The notes: a model not told the origin generated them from the sequence alone. A DNA stretch of 57,813 nucleotides from Pelagibacteraceae bacterium (GCA_008638015.1 VTPD01000005.1:1-57813); one strand, 5' to 3'; positions 19,847 through 27,913 are shown, numbered from the stretch's first letter. Numbers and translations are program-made.

Positions 19847-20578
19847 TTATTTAAAATCTTTCCACTCATCTTTAGGGGTGGAATTATTAGAAATAAGATT
19901 TTCTCTTCTTTGCAAATAAAGACTTCTTATGCTCGCATACAAATCGACTGAATTTTTTTCTAAATTTTTAAAAGATTTTAAATTGTTAGCTCTAAAATCA
20001 GTAACATCTAAACCTTTTTCTATATAATAGACTTTTTCTTCAAAATCTGAATTCATCATCTCTCTATCACCAACAGTCATGATATAAAATGGATCAAGAA
20101 ATGTATTTCCTATTCTTCCAACGGCATCTCTAACCGTGGTAGGTCCTAATATTGGCAAGACAAAGTAACACCCTGGGCCAACACCCCAAGCACCCAAAGT
20201 TTGACCATAATCTTCATGATCTAATTTTTCGAGTCCCATTTTTTGTGCTGGATCAAATAATCCCAAAATTCCAAAAGTTGTATTAATTAAAAATCTACCA
20301 GAGTTATTAAATGCATTTGAAAAATTACCCTGAAGAATGTCATTAGGGATTGTTATTAAATATAAAATATTTGATGTTGCATTGTTAACTCCGCTTTTTA
20401 CAGGAGCGGGTAAGTAGCTGTAACCAGTTGCAACCGGTTTAAAAATTACTTTATCTAGAGCATTGTTGAATGCAAAAGTTGCCCGATTAACTTTTTCAAA
20501 ACAGTCTTTAGTTGCTGCATATGAATTTGAACTAATAAAAAGTGTTAAAAGCAATGCAAATATTTTAATATTTTTCAT
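19847..20578 (-). CDS. mlaA: MlaA/VacJ-family phospholipid-removal protein
   Basis: A 243-aa VacJ/MlaA homologue. Family motifs are 'CFEKVNRATFAFNNALDKVI', 'SGVNNATSNI', 'NSGRFLINTTFGILGLFDPA', 'DHEDYGQTLGAWGVGPGCYF', 'LPILGPTTVRDAVGR' and 'FLDPFYI'. MlaA sits in the outer membrane and extracts mislocalised phospholipid from the outer leaflet, handing it to MlaC. E. coli MlaA is a lipoprotein. Here the signal sequence ends 'SNSYAATKDC', which reads as a signal peptidase I site and shows no lipobox, so it may be anchored without a lipid. Divergent from the amidase gene, with 55 nt between starts. Confidence 0.92.
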   Translation of the reverse strand: MKNIKIFALLLTLFISSNSYAATKDCFEKVNRATFAFNNALDKVIFKPVATGYSYLPAPVKSGVNNATSNILYLITIPNDILQGNFSNAFNNSGRFLINTTFGILGLFDPAQKMGLEKLDHEDYGQTLGAWGVGPGCYFVLPILGPTTVRDAVGRIGNTFLDPFYIMTVGDREMMNSDFEEKVYYIEKGLDVTDFRANNLKSFKNLEKNSVDLYASIRSLYLQRRENLISNNSTPKDEWKDFK

Positions 20579-20633
20579 GTTGTGAGAACTGTATATTTTA
20601 TTTTTTTTATAAATATATATTAATATTTATTAA

Positions 20634-21101
20634 ATGATTAAATTAAAAACTCCAAATTTTGAGGTTTGCAATAACAGAAAGATTAAATACATTATTATTC
20701 ATTATACTGACATGAAGACTTTGAGCTCAGCAATTAAAAGATTACAATCAAAAGTTGCAAAAGTAAGCTGTCATTATATTATTTCTAAAAAAGGCACCAT
20801 TTATCAGCTTGTTAATGAGAAAGATATTGCCTGGCATGCTGGAATCTCAAAATGGGGCAAAGATATTAATTTAAATGACAAATCAATAGGTATTGAATTA
20901 GACAATAATGGTTTTGAGGATTATCCAAATAAACAGATAAAAAGCCTAATAAAACTAATAAAAAAAATTAAAAAAAAATACAAAATAAGGAAAAATAGAG
21001 TTCTTGGTCACTCTCACATTGCCCCAGATAGAAAAATTGATCCTGGTCCTAAATTTCCTTGGAAAGTTCTTAATAGGAACAATCTATCGAATTTATATTG
21101 A
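20634..21101 (+). CDS. N-acetylmuramoyl-L-alanine amidase (AmpD-like, Amidase_2)
   Basis: A 155-aa Amidase_2/PGRP-type zinc amidase. Zinc ligands are visible as His in 'KYIIIHYTDM' and His/Asp in 'VLGHSHIAPDRKIDPGPKFP', with the substrate-pocket 'HYIISKKGTIYQLVNEKDIAWHAG' between them. No signal peptide is seen, which points to a cytoplasmic AmpD role, cleaving anhydro-muropeptides during wall recycling. This suits its position just before the dcw cluster. The tail is Lys-rich. Its stop codon overlaps the proposed -35 box of rnpB. A periplasmic AmiD-like role is less likely without an export signal. Confidence 0.9.
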   Translation: MIKLKTPNFEVCNNRKIKYIIIHYTDMKTLSSAIKRLQSKVAKVSCHYIISKKGTIYQLVNEKDIAWHAGISKWGKDINLNDKSIGIELDNNGFEDYPNKQIKSLIKLIKKIKKKYKIRKNRVLGHSHIAPDRKIDPGPKFPWKVLNRNNLSNLY

Positions 21102-21126
21102 ATTTTCTTAATTTTAGAACTATATG
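21098..21126 (+). promoter_or_regulatory. predicted sigma-70 promoter of rnpB
   Basis: TTGAAT, a 17-nt spacer and TATATG end 5 nt before the first base of the RNase P RNA, so the expected start point falls on the mature 5' end. The -35 box overlaps the stop codon of the amidase gene. Recognised by eye, not scored. Confidence 0.6.
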
Positions 21127-21130
21127 AAAC

Positions 21131-21488
21131 CTGCTAGTTGGTTGAATGGTAGCTTTTAGCATTGCTAAAAGAGGAAAGTCTGGGCTCCATAGGAAAAAGT
21201 ACCAGGTAATACCTGGCAAGAGTGATCTTAGGGATAGTGCCACAGAAAATATACCGCCTAATCAAGGCAAGGGTGAAAAGGTGAGGTAAGAGCTCACCGG
21301 TTTTTTAGTAATAAAAAACGCATGGAAAACCCTACTTGGAGCAAGACCAAATAGGAGTAGCGTGGTTTTAATTAACCAAATTTCCTAAATTAGCTACTCG
21401 GGTTGGTTGCTTGAATCACTTGGCGACAAGTGATCTAGATAAATTATCATTTTAAATGACAAAACCCAGCTTACAGACCAACTAGCAA
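21131..21488 (+). ncRNA. rnpB: RNase P RNA (bacterial type A)
   Basis: Catalytic RNA of RNase P, which trims tRNA 5' ends. The ends pair perfectly: tgctagttggt (21132-21142) with accaactagca (21477-21487) forms helix P1. The conserved core 'gaggaaagtctgggctcc' (21171 on, helix P4 and CR-I), the 'aagggtgaaaaggtgaggta' and 'agagctcaccgg' region, and the 3' core 'cagcttacagacca' are all present. It lies between the amidase gene and mraZ. Ends are placed from P1 and may be off by a few nt. Confidence 0.96.
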
Positions 21489-21525
21489 AATAATCAAAAG
21501 ATTCACAGAAAAAGTACAAAAATAG

Positions 21526-21553
21526 AACAATTAATAATTGTTTATAATTGTTT
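21526..21553 (+). promoter_or_regulatory. dyad and tandem octamer repeat upstream of mraZ
   Basis: A 17-bp dyad AACAATTA-A-TAATTGTT (21526-21542) overlaps a perfect tandem repeat ATAATTGTTT (21534-21543 and 21544-21553), giving three copies of one octamer. The second repeat also contains TATAAT (21543-21548), a candidate -10 for the mraZ-ftsZ transcript. It lies 17 nt upstream of the MraZ-type boxes. It looks like an operator overlapping the promoter; the binding protein is unknown. Confidence 0.45.
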
Positions 21554-21569
21554 CATTTACTAAAAAAAT

Positions 21570-21595
21570 ACCATATAAACCCATAATATCCCATA
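21570..21595 (-). promoter_or_regulatory. predicted MraZ box array (three 10-bp-spaced repeats)
   Basis: Three direct repeats ACCATA, CCCATA, CCCATA start at 21570, 21580 and 21590, an exact 10-bp period. On the minus strand they read TATGGG/TATGGG/TATGGT, which contains the TGGGN-N5-TGGGN pattern reported for MraZ operators. They lie just upstream of mraZ and downstream of the TATAAT candidate, as expected for an autoregulatory site. One repeat is degenerate (TGGT). The match is to motif and position only. Confidence 0.7.
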
Positions 21596-21619
21596 TAGGG
21601 AAAATAATGAAATTTAAAA

Positions 21620-22069
21620 ATGTTTATTTCTACGTTCGAAAACAAATTAGACAAAAAAGGAAGAGTTTCTGTGCCAGCAACTTTTAGATCTCACTTGACC
21701 AATCTTGGTTACAACGGTGTTGTTTGCTATCCATCTTTTACAAATCTTTCAATTGAATTTTGTGCGCAAAGCAGAATTGAAAAAATTATCGAAACAATTG
21801 ATAATTTAAATCCATTTGAAGAAAATAGAGATATTTTTTCAACTTCAATTTTAGCAAATAGTCATCAATTAAATTTTGATACCGAAGGAAGAGTAACGCT
21901 AACAGAAAAATTAATAGAGCACACAGGAGTGAAGGAAAAAGTTTTATTTGTAGGACAGGGAAAAACTTTTCAAATGTGGGAACCTTCACAATTTAAAAAA
22001 TTTAGTGATGAGGCTAGAAAAAAAGCTAAATCACAAAGATCAAATTTAAAATGGAATCAAAACAATTAA
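21620..22069 (+). CDS. mraZ: transcriptional regulator MraZ
   Basis: A 149-aa SpoVT/AbrB-fold DNA-binding protein that represses the dcw operon and itself. It opens '[20 protein letters not shown]', the first AbrB-like repeat. The second repeat is '[20 protein letters not shown]', with '[18 protein letters not shown]' at the end, the usual MraZ finish. An upstream ATG at 21607 is out of frame, so 21620 is the start. The next gene is ftsZ, 19 nt downstream, rather than rsmH. A box array typical of MraZ sites lies 25 nt upstream. Confidence 0.95.
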   Translation: MFISTFENKLDKKGRVSVPATFRSHLTNLGYNGVVCYPSFTNLSIEFCAQSRIEKIIETIDNLNPFEENRDIFSTSILANSHQLNFDTEGRVTLTEKLIEHTGVKEKVLFVGQGKTFQMWEPSQFKKFSDEARKKAKSQRSNLKWNQNN

Positions 22070-22088
22070 ACAAAGGGAGATAAGAAAC

Positions 22089-23579
22089 ATGGCAATCAAT
22101 ATAACAGCACCAGAGTTAAGAGAGCTTAAACCAAGAATCGTAGTTTTAGGAGTTGGTGGAGCAGGAGGCAATGCAATAAATAATATGCTGGAAGCAGAAA
22201 TAGAAGGTGTAGAATTTTTTGCTGCTAATACTGATGCACAAGCTTTAAAAATGAATTTTGCTGAATGTAAAATTCAACTTGGAGCAAATTTGACTCGTGG
22301 TCTTGGAGCTGGAGCTAAAGCTGATATTGGTCAGGCAGCCGCTGACGAGTCTATGAATGAAATTATAAATTTACTTCAAGGTGCTAATATGGTTTTTGTT
22401 ACTGCTGGAATGGGTGGAGGAACAGGAACGGGAGCAGCACCTGTGATTGCTAAAGCTGCTAAAGATTTAAATATTCTTACAGTCGGTGTGGTAACAAAAC
22501 CATTTATGTTTGAGGGACCAGGTAGAATTAGAGTAGCAGAAAAAGGATTAGAAGAGTTGAGAAAGTATTGCGATACTATGATTGTAATTCCAAATCAAAA
22601 TCTTTTTAAAGTTGCAAATGAAAAAACTACTTTTCCAGATGCATTTAAGATGGCAGATAATGTTTTGATGCAAGGTGTTAAAGGAATTACAGATTTAATT
22701 GTTAAGCCAGGTCTGATTAATTTAGATTTTGCTGACATAGAAACCGTTATGAGTGGAATGGGAAAAGCCATGATGGGAATGGGAGAGGCTGAAGGCGAGA
22801 AGAGAGCTATTGAAGCTGCTGAAGCTGCTATTTCCAATCCTTTAATTGATGAGTATTCCTTAAAAGGTGCAAAAGGTTTGCTTATTAATATTACAGGTGG
22901 AAACGATATAACTTTATTTGAGGTAGATGAGGCTGCAAATAAAATTAGAGCAGAGGTTGATCCGTCTGCTGAAATTTTAGTTGGAACTACTTTTGATGAA
23001 AATCTTGCTGGTAAGTTAAGAGTTTCTATTGTTGCCACAGGGTTAAATGGAGAAGTTGGCATGAACAAACCTGTGGTTAGCATGATTAGACATATACAAA
23101 ATAGAAACAATGGCTATTCACGACCATCCACTTTCAGTGGAAGTAATTATTCATCATTGCAGACCTCGGCTCACACTGCAACACACGGAGCTACTGCTTT
23201 AAATATGAATACTTTTGCTGATCAGGAAGAGGTAGCTCAGCAAGAAGCAAGTGTGCAAGTAAGTTACAATGTGAATCAAGCTGAAACTGAAACTGAAACT
23301 AAAACTGAAAAAAATATTGATACTTCAGAAAATAAATTAGAAGAAGGATCTTTATTTTCTCAGAACGATCCTATTGAATTTCAGGAAGAAAGTTTTGAAA
23401 AAATAGAAAATGAAACTCAGTTATTTACAAATGATGATGAGGTTAATAGTACAATAGAAACTAGAGAAACTCATTCATTTGATAATGATGATCTTAAAGA
23501 AGAAATTTTTTCAGATTCAGAATCAGAAAGCAAAGACGATCTTGAAATCCCTGCTTTTTTAAGAAGACAAACTAATTAA
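22089..23579 (+). CDS. ftsZ: cell division protein FtsZ
   Basis: Tubulin-like GTPase forming the division ring. In 496 aa it has '[18 protein letters not shown]', the tubulin signature '[15 protein letters not shown]', the T7 loop '[13 protein letters not shown]' and a polymer core to about residue 320. A variable acidic linker includes a short ETETETKTE repeat, and the C-terminal peptide '[10 protein letters not shown]' would bind FtsA. GGGAG lies 9 nt before the ATG, one of the few clear Shine-Dalgarno sites in the window, which fits high expression. The gene lies between mraZ and rsmH instead of after ftsA. GC looks higher than in the mur genes that follow. Confidence 0.99.
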   Translation: MAINITAPELRELKPRIVVLGVGGAGGNAINNMLEAEIEGVEFFAANTDAQALKMNFAECKIQLGANLTRGLGAGAKADIGQAAADESMNEIINLLQGANMVFVTAGMGGGTGTGAAPVIAKAAKDLNILTVGVVTKPFMFEGPGRIRVAEKGLEELRKYCDTMIVIPNQNLFKVANEKTTFPDAFKMADNVLMQGVKGITDLIVKPGLINLDFADIETVMSGMGKAMMGMGEAEGEKRAIEAAEAAISNPLIDEYSLKGAKGLLINITGGNDITLFEVDEAANKIRAEVDPSAEILVGTTFDENLAGKLRVSIVATGLNGEVGMNKPVVSMIRHIQNRNNGYSRPSTFSGSNYSSLQTSAHTATHGATALNMNTFADQEEVAQQEASVQVSYNVNQAETETETKTEKNIDTSENKLEEGSLFSQNDPIEFQEESFEKIENETQLFTNDDEVNSTIETRETHSFDNDDLKEEIFSDSESESKDDLEIPAFLRRQTN

Positions 23580-23596
23580 TATATCATTTGAATTAA

Positions 23597-24607
23597 ATGT
23601 TACCGGATAGTAGTCCCCACTATCCGGTAATGTTAAATGAAGTAATTGATCATGTATCTCCAAATCCAAAGAATCTAATTTTAGATGCAACTTTTGGGTG
23701 CGGTGGATATAGTAAAAGAATATTAGAATTATTTTCCAAAACCAAAATTATTGCTTTTGATAGAGATGAACAAGTTCATCAATATGCAAATTTGATAAAA
23801 AAAAAATTTAAAAATAGATTTGAGTTTGTTAACGAAAAATTTAGCGAAATAGAAAAAATAATTATTAATAAATCTTATAAAGTAGATCATTTTATATTTG
23901 ATTTTGGCATTTCCTCATTTCAGTTAGATAATTATAAAAGAGGATTTTCGTTTAAGTCTAATGCTAAATTAGATATGAGAATGGGAAAGAATAAAATAAG
24001 TGCCTATGAATTAGTAAATGAAGCTAGCTTTGAAGACTTAAATAATATTATTAAGTTTTTTGGTGAGGATAAAGATTCAAAAAAAATTGCTAGAGAAATT
24101 GAAAAAAGTAGAAAAATAAAATCTATAACAACTACTGATGAATTGAGAAGTGTAATACTCAAAGCCAAAGGAAACCGTTACTTTAAAAAAGATCCATGCA
24201 CTCAAACGTTTCAATCTATTCGAATGGTAGTCAATCAGGAGCTTACAGAAATATTTAAGACATTAAGCAGATTAGTTTCAATCGCTAAAAACGAAACTTG
24301 CTTTACAGCTGTAACTTTTCACTCTCTTGAAGATAAAATTGTAAAAAAAATATTTAATTATAGTAAAGAAACAAATCAAAATCCCTCAAGATATCATCCA
24401 CAATTAAATAATAAAAAGGAATCAGCTTTTATAAAAACTTCAGGAAAATCTATGAAGCCAACTGAAAGTGAAATAAAATTAAATCCAAGATCAAGATCTG
24501 CCAAATTAAGATTTTCTATAAAATATGGAGATGATCAATTAGAAATAAACAGAAGATCTTTAAAAATGGAAAAATTATTTGATTTAGAAAAAAAATACAA
24601 TGTTTAG
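23597..24607 (+). CDS. rsmH: 16S rRNA (cytosine-1402-N4)-methyltransferase
   Basis: SAM-dependent methyltransferase (MraW) acting on C1402 of 16S rRNA in the decoding centre. The 336 aa start with the family's 'SPHYPVMLNEVIDHVSP', then 'ILDATFGCGGYSKRILE' (SAM-binding), 'IFDFGISSFQLD', 'RGFSFKSNAKLDMRMG', 'QTFQSIRMVVNQEL' and 'FTAVTFHSLEDKIVK'. HYPV is a conserved part of the family, so the 23597 ATG is required and a strong hairpin falls inside the first 11 codons. Little Shine-Dalgarno is visible. Its stop overlaps the ftsL start by 8 nt. Confidence 0.97.
   Translation: MLPDSSPHYPVMLNEVIDHVSPNPKNLILDATFGCGGYSKRILELFSKTKIIAFDRDEQVHQYANLIKKKFKNRFEFVNEKFSEIEKIIINKSYKVDHFIFDFGISSFQLDNYKRGFSFKSNAKLDMRMGKNKISAYELVNEASFEDLNNIIKFFGEDKDSKKIAREIEKSRKIKSITTTDELRSVILKAKGNRYFKKDPCTQTFQSIRMVVNQELTEIFKTLSRLVSIAKNETCFTAVTFHSLEDKIVKKIFNYSKETNQNPSRYHPQLNNKKESAFIKTSGKSMKPTESEIKLNPRSRSAKLRFSIKYGDDQLEINRRSLKMEKLFDLEKKYNV
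23600..23630 (+). promoter_or_regulatory. 12-bp perfect inverted repeat at the rsmH start
   Basis: TTACCGGATAGT (23600-23611) and ACTATCCGGTAA (23619-23630) are perfect reverse complements around a 7-nt loop AGTCCCC. G-T wobbles can extend the stem outward over the rsmH ATG. It begins 20 nt after the ftsZ stop. No U-tract follows, so it is not a simple intrinsic terminator. It could block translation initiation of rsmH, stabilise the 3' end of an mraZ-ftsZ mRNA, or be a processing site. Confidence 0.75.
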
Positions 24608-24866
24608 CAAAACCATCTTCTCACTATTATTTTTGTTGGCTGGACTAATTTCTATTCATTTCTTAAAAAATGAAACAAGAGATATGGAGGAAAAAATAAA
24701 CCTCACTTCTAAAGAAATCTTATTGTTAAATCAGAGTATAGAAACACAAACTATTGAATTTAGTTATTTAGCAAGTCCCGAAAGAATAACCATGTTAGCA
24801 AAAAAATATTTAGCAAAAGATTATATTCATATTTATCCTGAAATTTTTACAAATGAAAAAAAATAA
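24600..24866 (+). CDS. ftsL: cell division protein FtsL
   Basis: An 88-aa bitopic membrane protein, the small divisome scaffold that works with FtsB/FtsQ to activate FtsWI. One N-terminal membrane helix ('TIFSLLFLLAGLISIHFL') is followed by a coiled-coil-like stretch and the C-terminal 'YLASPERITMLAKKYL', typical of alphaproteobacterial FtsL. It overlaps rsmH upstream and ftsI downstream. The call rests on size, topology, this short motif and its fixed place between rsmH and ftsI. Confidence 0.88.
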   Translation: MFSKTIFSLLFLLAGLISIHFLKNETRDMEEKINLTSKEILLLNQSIETQTIEFSYLASPERITMLAKKYLAKDYIHIYPEIFTNEKK

Positions 24867-26538
24867 TCAATTAAATTTATATTTTGAAGATAGAACCGAG
24901 AGTAAAAAAAATTCAAATAATGGTAGAATAAATTTAGTCCTATCTTGTATTTTACTTTTTTCTTTCATTATTTTTTTACGCTTACTTATTTTAGGATTTA
25001 ACAAAGTAGATTTTGTAGAAAATCAAACAAGGGAAGATCTCTTTTTTGAAAGAAGAGAAGTAGTAGACACAAACGGTATTATTTTAGCTAAAAATATTAT
25101 TGTTCACGATTTAATTTTAAGAAAAAATAAAATTGGAAATATCAATGATCTTTTACTAAAAGTTAAAATTAATTTTCCATCAATTAATTTTTCTCAAATT
25201 AAAAAAGATTTAGAAAGTAAAAAAATTATTATTTTAAAAAGAAATTTATCCCAATCCGAGTATAATAAGGCAATTTTGCTTGGCGAACCTGCATTGGAAT
25301 TAACTAAAAGAGAATCTAGGATTTACCCTCAAAAAAACATAATGGCTCATATTTTGGGTCAGGTAGATATAGACAATAATGGCATATCTGGTTTAGAATT
25401 TTTTTTAGATCAAGAAATCAAGGATAAATCAAAATTAAATATACCGGTCACTTTATCTATTGATTCCCGAATACAATTTTTAATACGTCAGAACTTACAA
25501 AAAGGAATAGAAGATTTTGCCGCTCAAGGTGCGGCGGCCATACTAATGGATGCAAACACAGGAAAAATTATATCCATGGTTTCACTGCCTGATTTTGATA
25601 ATAATAGTAGAGAAAATAATTCATCATTGTTGTTAAATAAAAATACTAAAAGTTTATTTGAGCTTGGGTCTGTTTTTAAAACTTTTGCAATTGCTAGTGC
25701 AATAGAAAACAAAGTGATTAAAAAAGAAACTTTATTTACAAATCTTCGTCAAAGAGTCTATTGTGGCAAATATCCAATAGATGAATACAGATGGGATAAA
25801 AGTAAATTAAATTTAACCACTGAAGAAATACTAGTTAAGTCATCAAATATTGGCACAATAGAAATTATAAAAAAAAATGGTTTAGAAAATCATCAAAATT
25901 TTTTAGAAAAGCTTGAATTATTTGAGTACCCAACTTTAGAAGTTGCCGAAGTATCAAAATCAGTAAAAAATAGATGGGGCATGTGCAATACTCTGACATC
26001 CGGATATGGACATGGAGTAAATACTACTTTAATTCAATTCTCTCGAGCTTTTGCTGCGATCGTAAATGGTGGCTTCTTGATTGATACATCCATAATAAAA
26101 GATAAGGAAATTGTTCAAAAAAAAATACTTAATAATCAAACAAGTAAAGTTATGAATGAAATTTTACGAGCAAACGTGGATAAAAAAAATAAAACAGCAG
26201 GAAGTGGAAGAAATGCAGATGTGGAAGCTTACCAAGTTATTGGCAAAACTGGAACTGCAGAAAAGCCATCAAAAATAGAAAAAGGCTATTCCAAGGAAAT
26301 TGTAAATGTATTTGCATCTGCATTTCCAGAGAAAAATCCCAGATACGTATTGTCAGTTTTAATAGACGAACCTAAAGGTGCGCCACATATTTGGAAACAC
26401 AACAGAAGGGAATCGGGTTGGAATGCAGTTTATATAGCGGGCAAAATTATTCAAAATATAGGACCTACTTTAGCCACAAATGACAGAGAATTAGTTAGAT
26501 CTTATCAAAATAATATTAATGTTAAAAAAATTAATTAA
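24853..26538 (+). CDS. ftsI: peptidoglycan D,D-transpeptidase FtsI (PBP3)
   Basis: Septal class B penicillin-binding protein that cross-links new peptidoglycan with FtsW. The 561 aa have a short cytoplasmic tail, one membrane helix ('LSCILLFSFIIFLRLLILG'), a pedestal domain and a transpeptidase domain. The active motifs are SxxK in 'LFELGSVFKTFAIA', SxN in 'LVKSSNIGTIE' and KTG in 'QVIGKTGTAEKPS'. It overlaps ftsL by 14 nt and murE by 20 nt, so translation is probably coupled through the cluster. Confidence 0.97.
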   Translation: MKKNNQLNLYFEDRTESKKNSNNGRINLVLSCILLFSFIIFLRLLILGFNKVDFVENQTREDLFFERREVVDTNGIILAKNIIVHDLILRKNKIGNINDLLLKVKINFPSINFSQIKKDLESKKIIILKRNLSQSEYNKAILLGEPALELTKRESRIYPQKNIMAHILGQVDIDNNGISGLEFFLDQEIKDKSKLNIPVTLSIDSRIQFLIRQNLQKGIEDFAAQGAAAILMDANTGKIISMVSLPDFDNNSRENNSSLLLNKNTKSLFELGSVFKTFAIASAIENKVIKKETLFTNLRQRVYCGKYPIDEYRWDKSKLNLTTEEILVKSSNIGTIEIIKKNGLENHQNFLEKLELFEYPTLEVAEVSKSVKNRWGMCNTLTSGYGHGVNTTLIQFSRAFAAIVNGGFLIDTSIIKDKEIVQKKILNNQTSKVMNEILRANVDKKNKTAGSGRNADVEAYQVIGKTGTAEKPSKIEKGYSKEIVNVFASAFPEKNPRYVLSVLIDEPKGAPHIWKHNRRESGWNAVYIAGKIIQNIGPTLATNDRELVRSYQNNINVKKIN

Positions 26539-27913
26539 TAAGTATGAATTATCTAGTGATACTAGAAGCTTAAAAGAAAATGAAATTTTTTTTGATTTGG
26601 GTAGTACGCCAAATTGTTTTGGACCATATTTTCTTCAAGCGTTAAAGAAAAAACCAATTTGTGTCGTTACTAAAAATAAAGAATATAATAATATTTATTC
26701 AACAAAAATTTATACTGTTAATAATTTATTACAATTTTTTAGATTAAGCGTTATTCAAAAATATAAAAAAAAACCAAATTATCTATGTGCAGTTACAGGA
26801 ACTAATGGCAAAACATCAGTTGCTCATTATTTTTTACAATTAAATAAATTATTAAATATTTCCTGCGCATCGGTTGGAACAATAGGTATTTATCAAAATA
26901 GAAAAAAAATAAAAAGCCCACTTACAACACCAGACTTTTTAACAAATCATAAAATATTTAATCAATTTTACAAAAATAAAATTAGCAACGCTATTATAGA
27001 AGCTTCAAGTCATGGATTGCACCAAAACAGACTATTTGGTTTTCATTTTGATTGTGGAATTTTCACTAATATAACTCATGATCATTTAGACTATCATAAA
27101 ACAAAAAAAAATTATTTTAATGCTAAAATGATATTGTTTAAAAAGCACTTAAAAAAAAATAGCTTAGTAATTATTGACACAGATATACCTGAATTTAAAA
27201 TTATTTCAAAAATTTTAAAACAAAAAAATGTTACTATTGCTTCATGGGGGTTAAAAGGAAATACTGCAAAAATAATTTCTATAAAAAAAAATAACCTAAG
27301 TACTGAAATTAAATTAAATTTTTTAAATAAAATTTATTTTTTAAAAACTAATATTATAGGAAAATTTCAATTAAATAATTTTTTATCAGCTTTAATTGCT
27401 TGTGCTAAATTAGGTATTAATTTTGATAAATTAATAAAAATATCGAAAAGAATTAACAATCCACAAGGACGAATGCAATTAATTCAAAAAAATAAAAAAA
27501 TAATTCTAATAGATTATGCACATACACCAGATGCTTTAAAAAATGTTTTATTAGAAACAAAAAATTTTTTTAATAAAAAAGTAAATATAGTTTTTGGATG
27601 TGGAGGAGATCGTGATATTCAAAAAAGATATTTAATGGGAAGGATTGCAGGTAAATTGGCTCACAAAACATACATTACAGATGATAACCCAAGGTTTGAA
27701 AATCCAAACAAAATACGAATGCAAATTAAAAAAGGCTGCAATAATGCAATAATTATTCCATCAAGAGCAGCTGCCATTAAACAAGCTATTCAAGAATTAA
27801 AAAATGAGGTTTTAATTGTTGCGGGAAAGGGTCATGAAAATTATCAGATAATTAACAATCAAAAAAAATATTTTTCAGACTACCATTATTGCAGAGAAGT
27901 TTTAAATCTATGA
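26519..27913 (+). CDS. murE: UDP-MurNAc-tripeptide synthetase MurE
   Basis: Cytoplasmic Mur ligase adding the third residue to UDP-MurNAc-L-Ala-D-Glu. The 464 aa include the ATP loop 'CAVTGTNGKTSVAHYF', 'ITHDHLDYHKTKKNYFNAK' with the carbamylated Lys region, 'NPQGRMQLI', 'LIDYAHTPDALKNVL' and 'DDNPRFENP'. The DNPR motif marks meso-diaminopimelate specificity, so this organism should have a DAP-type wall. Sequence is very Lys/Asn/Ile-rich with long A runs. It overlaps ftsI, and its stop overlaps the murF start as ATGA. Confidence 0.97.
   Translation: MLKKLINKYELSSDTRSLKENEIFFDLGSTPNCFGPYFLQALKKKPICVVTKNKEYNNIYSTKIYTVNNLLQFFRLSVIQKYKKKPNYLCAVTGTNGKTSVAHYFLQLNKLLNISCASVGTIGIYQNRKKIKSPLTTPDFLTNHKIFNQFYKNKISNAIIEASSHGLHQNRLFGFHFDCGIFTNITHDHLDYHKTKKNYFNAKMILFKKHLKKNSLVIIDTDIPEFKIISKILKQKNVTIASWGLKGNTAKIISIKKNNLSTEIKLNFLNKIYFLKTNIIGKFQLNNFLSALIACAKLGINFDKLIKISKRINNPQGRMQLIQKNKKIILIDYAHTPDALKNVLLETKNFFNKKVNIVFGCGGDRDIQKRYLMGRIAGKLAHKTYITDDNPRFENPNKIRMQIKKGCNNAIIIPSRAAAIKQAIQELKNEVLIVAGKGHENYQIINNQKKYFSDYHYCREVLNL

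Noticed and set aside
21526-21553. AT dyad as the rnpB terminator
   Set aside because: The arms are separated by a single base, so an RNA hairpin of this exact form would be strained, and it lies about 40 nt past rnpB. Operator or promoter is more likely.
21607-21687. Short ORF from an ATG at 21607 overlapping the mraZ start, a possible leader peptide
   Set aside because: It encodes about 26 Lys/Arg-rich residues out of frame with mraZ, without a ribosome site; it looks like chance.
22595-23110. 171-aa minus-strand ORF opposite ftsZ
   Set aside because: Shadow of the ftsZ codon pattern; no family motif, no ribosome site, and entirely inside a certain gene. The same applies to the other opposite-frame track entries (for example 3974-4321, 10019-10258, 39065-39361, 43940-44293, 54993-55310).
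23600-23630. Hairpin as an ordinary intrinsic terminator for ftsZ
   Set aside because: No U-tract follows and the sequence is conserved rsmH coding sequence; kept instead as a structure of unknown function.
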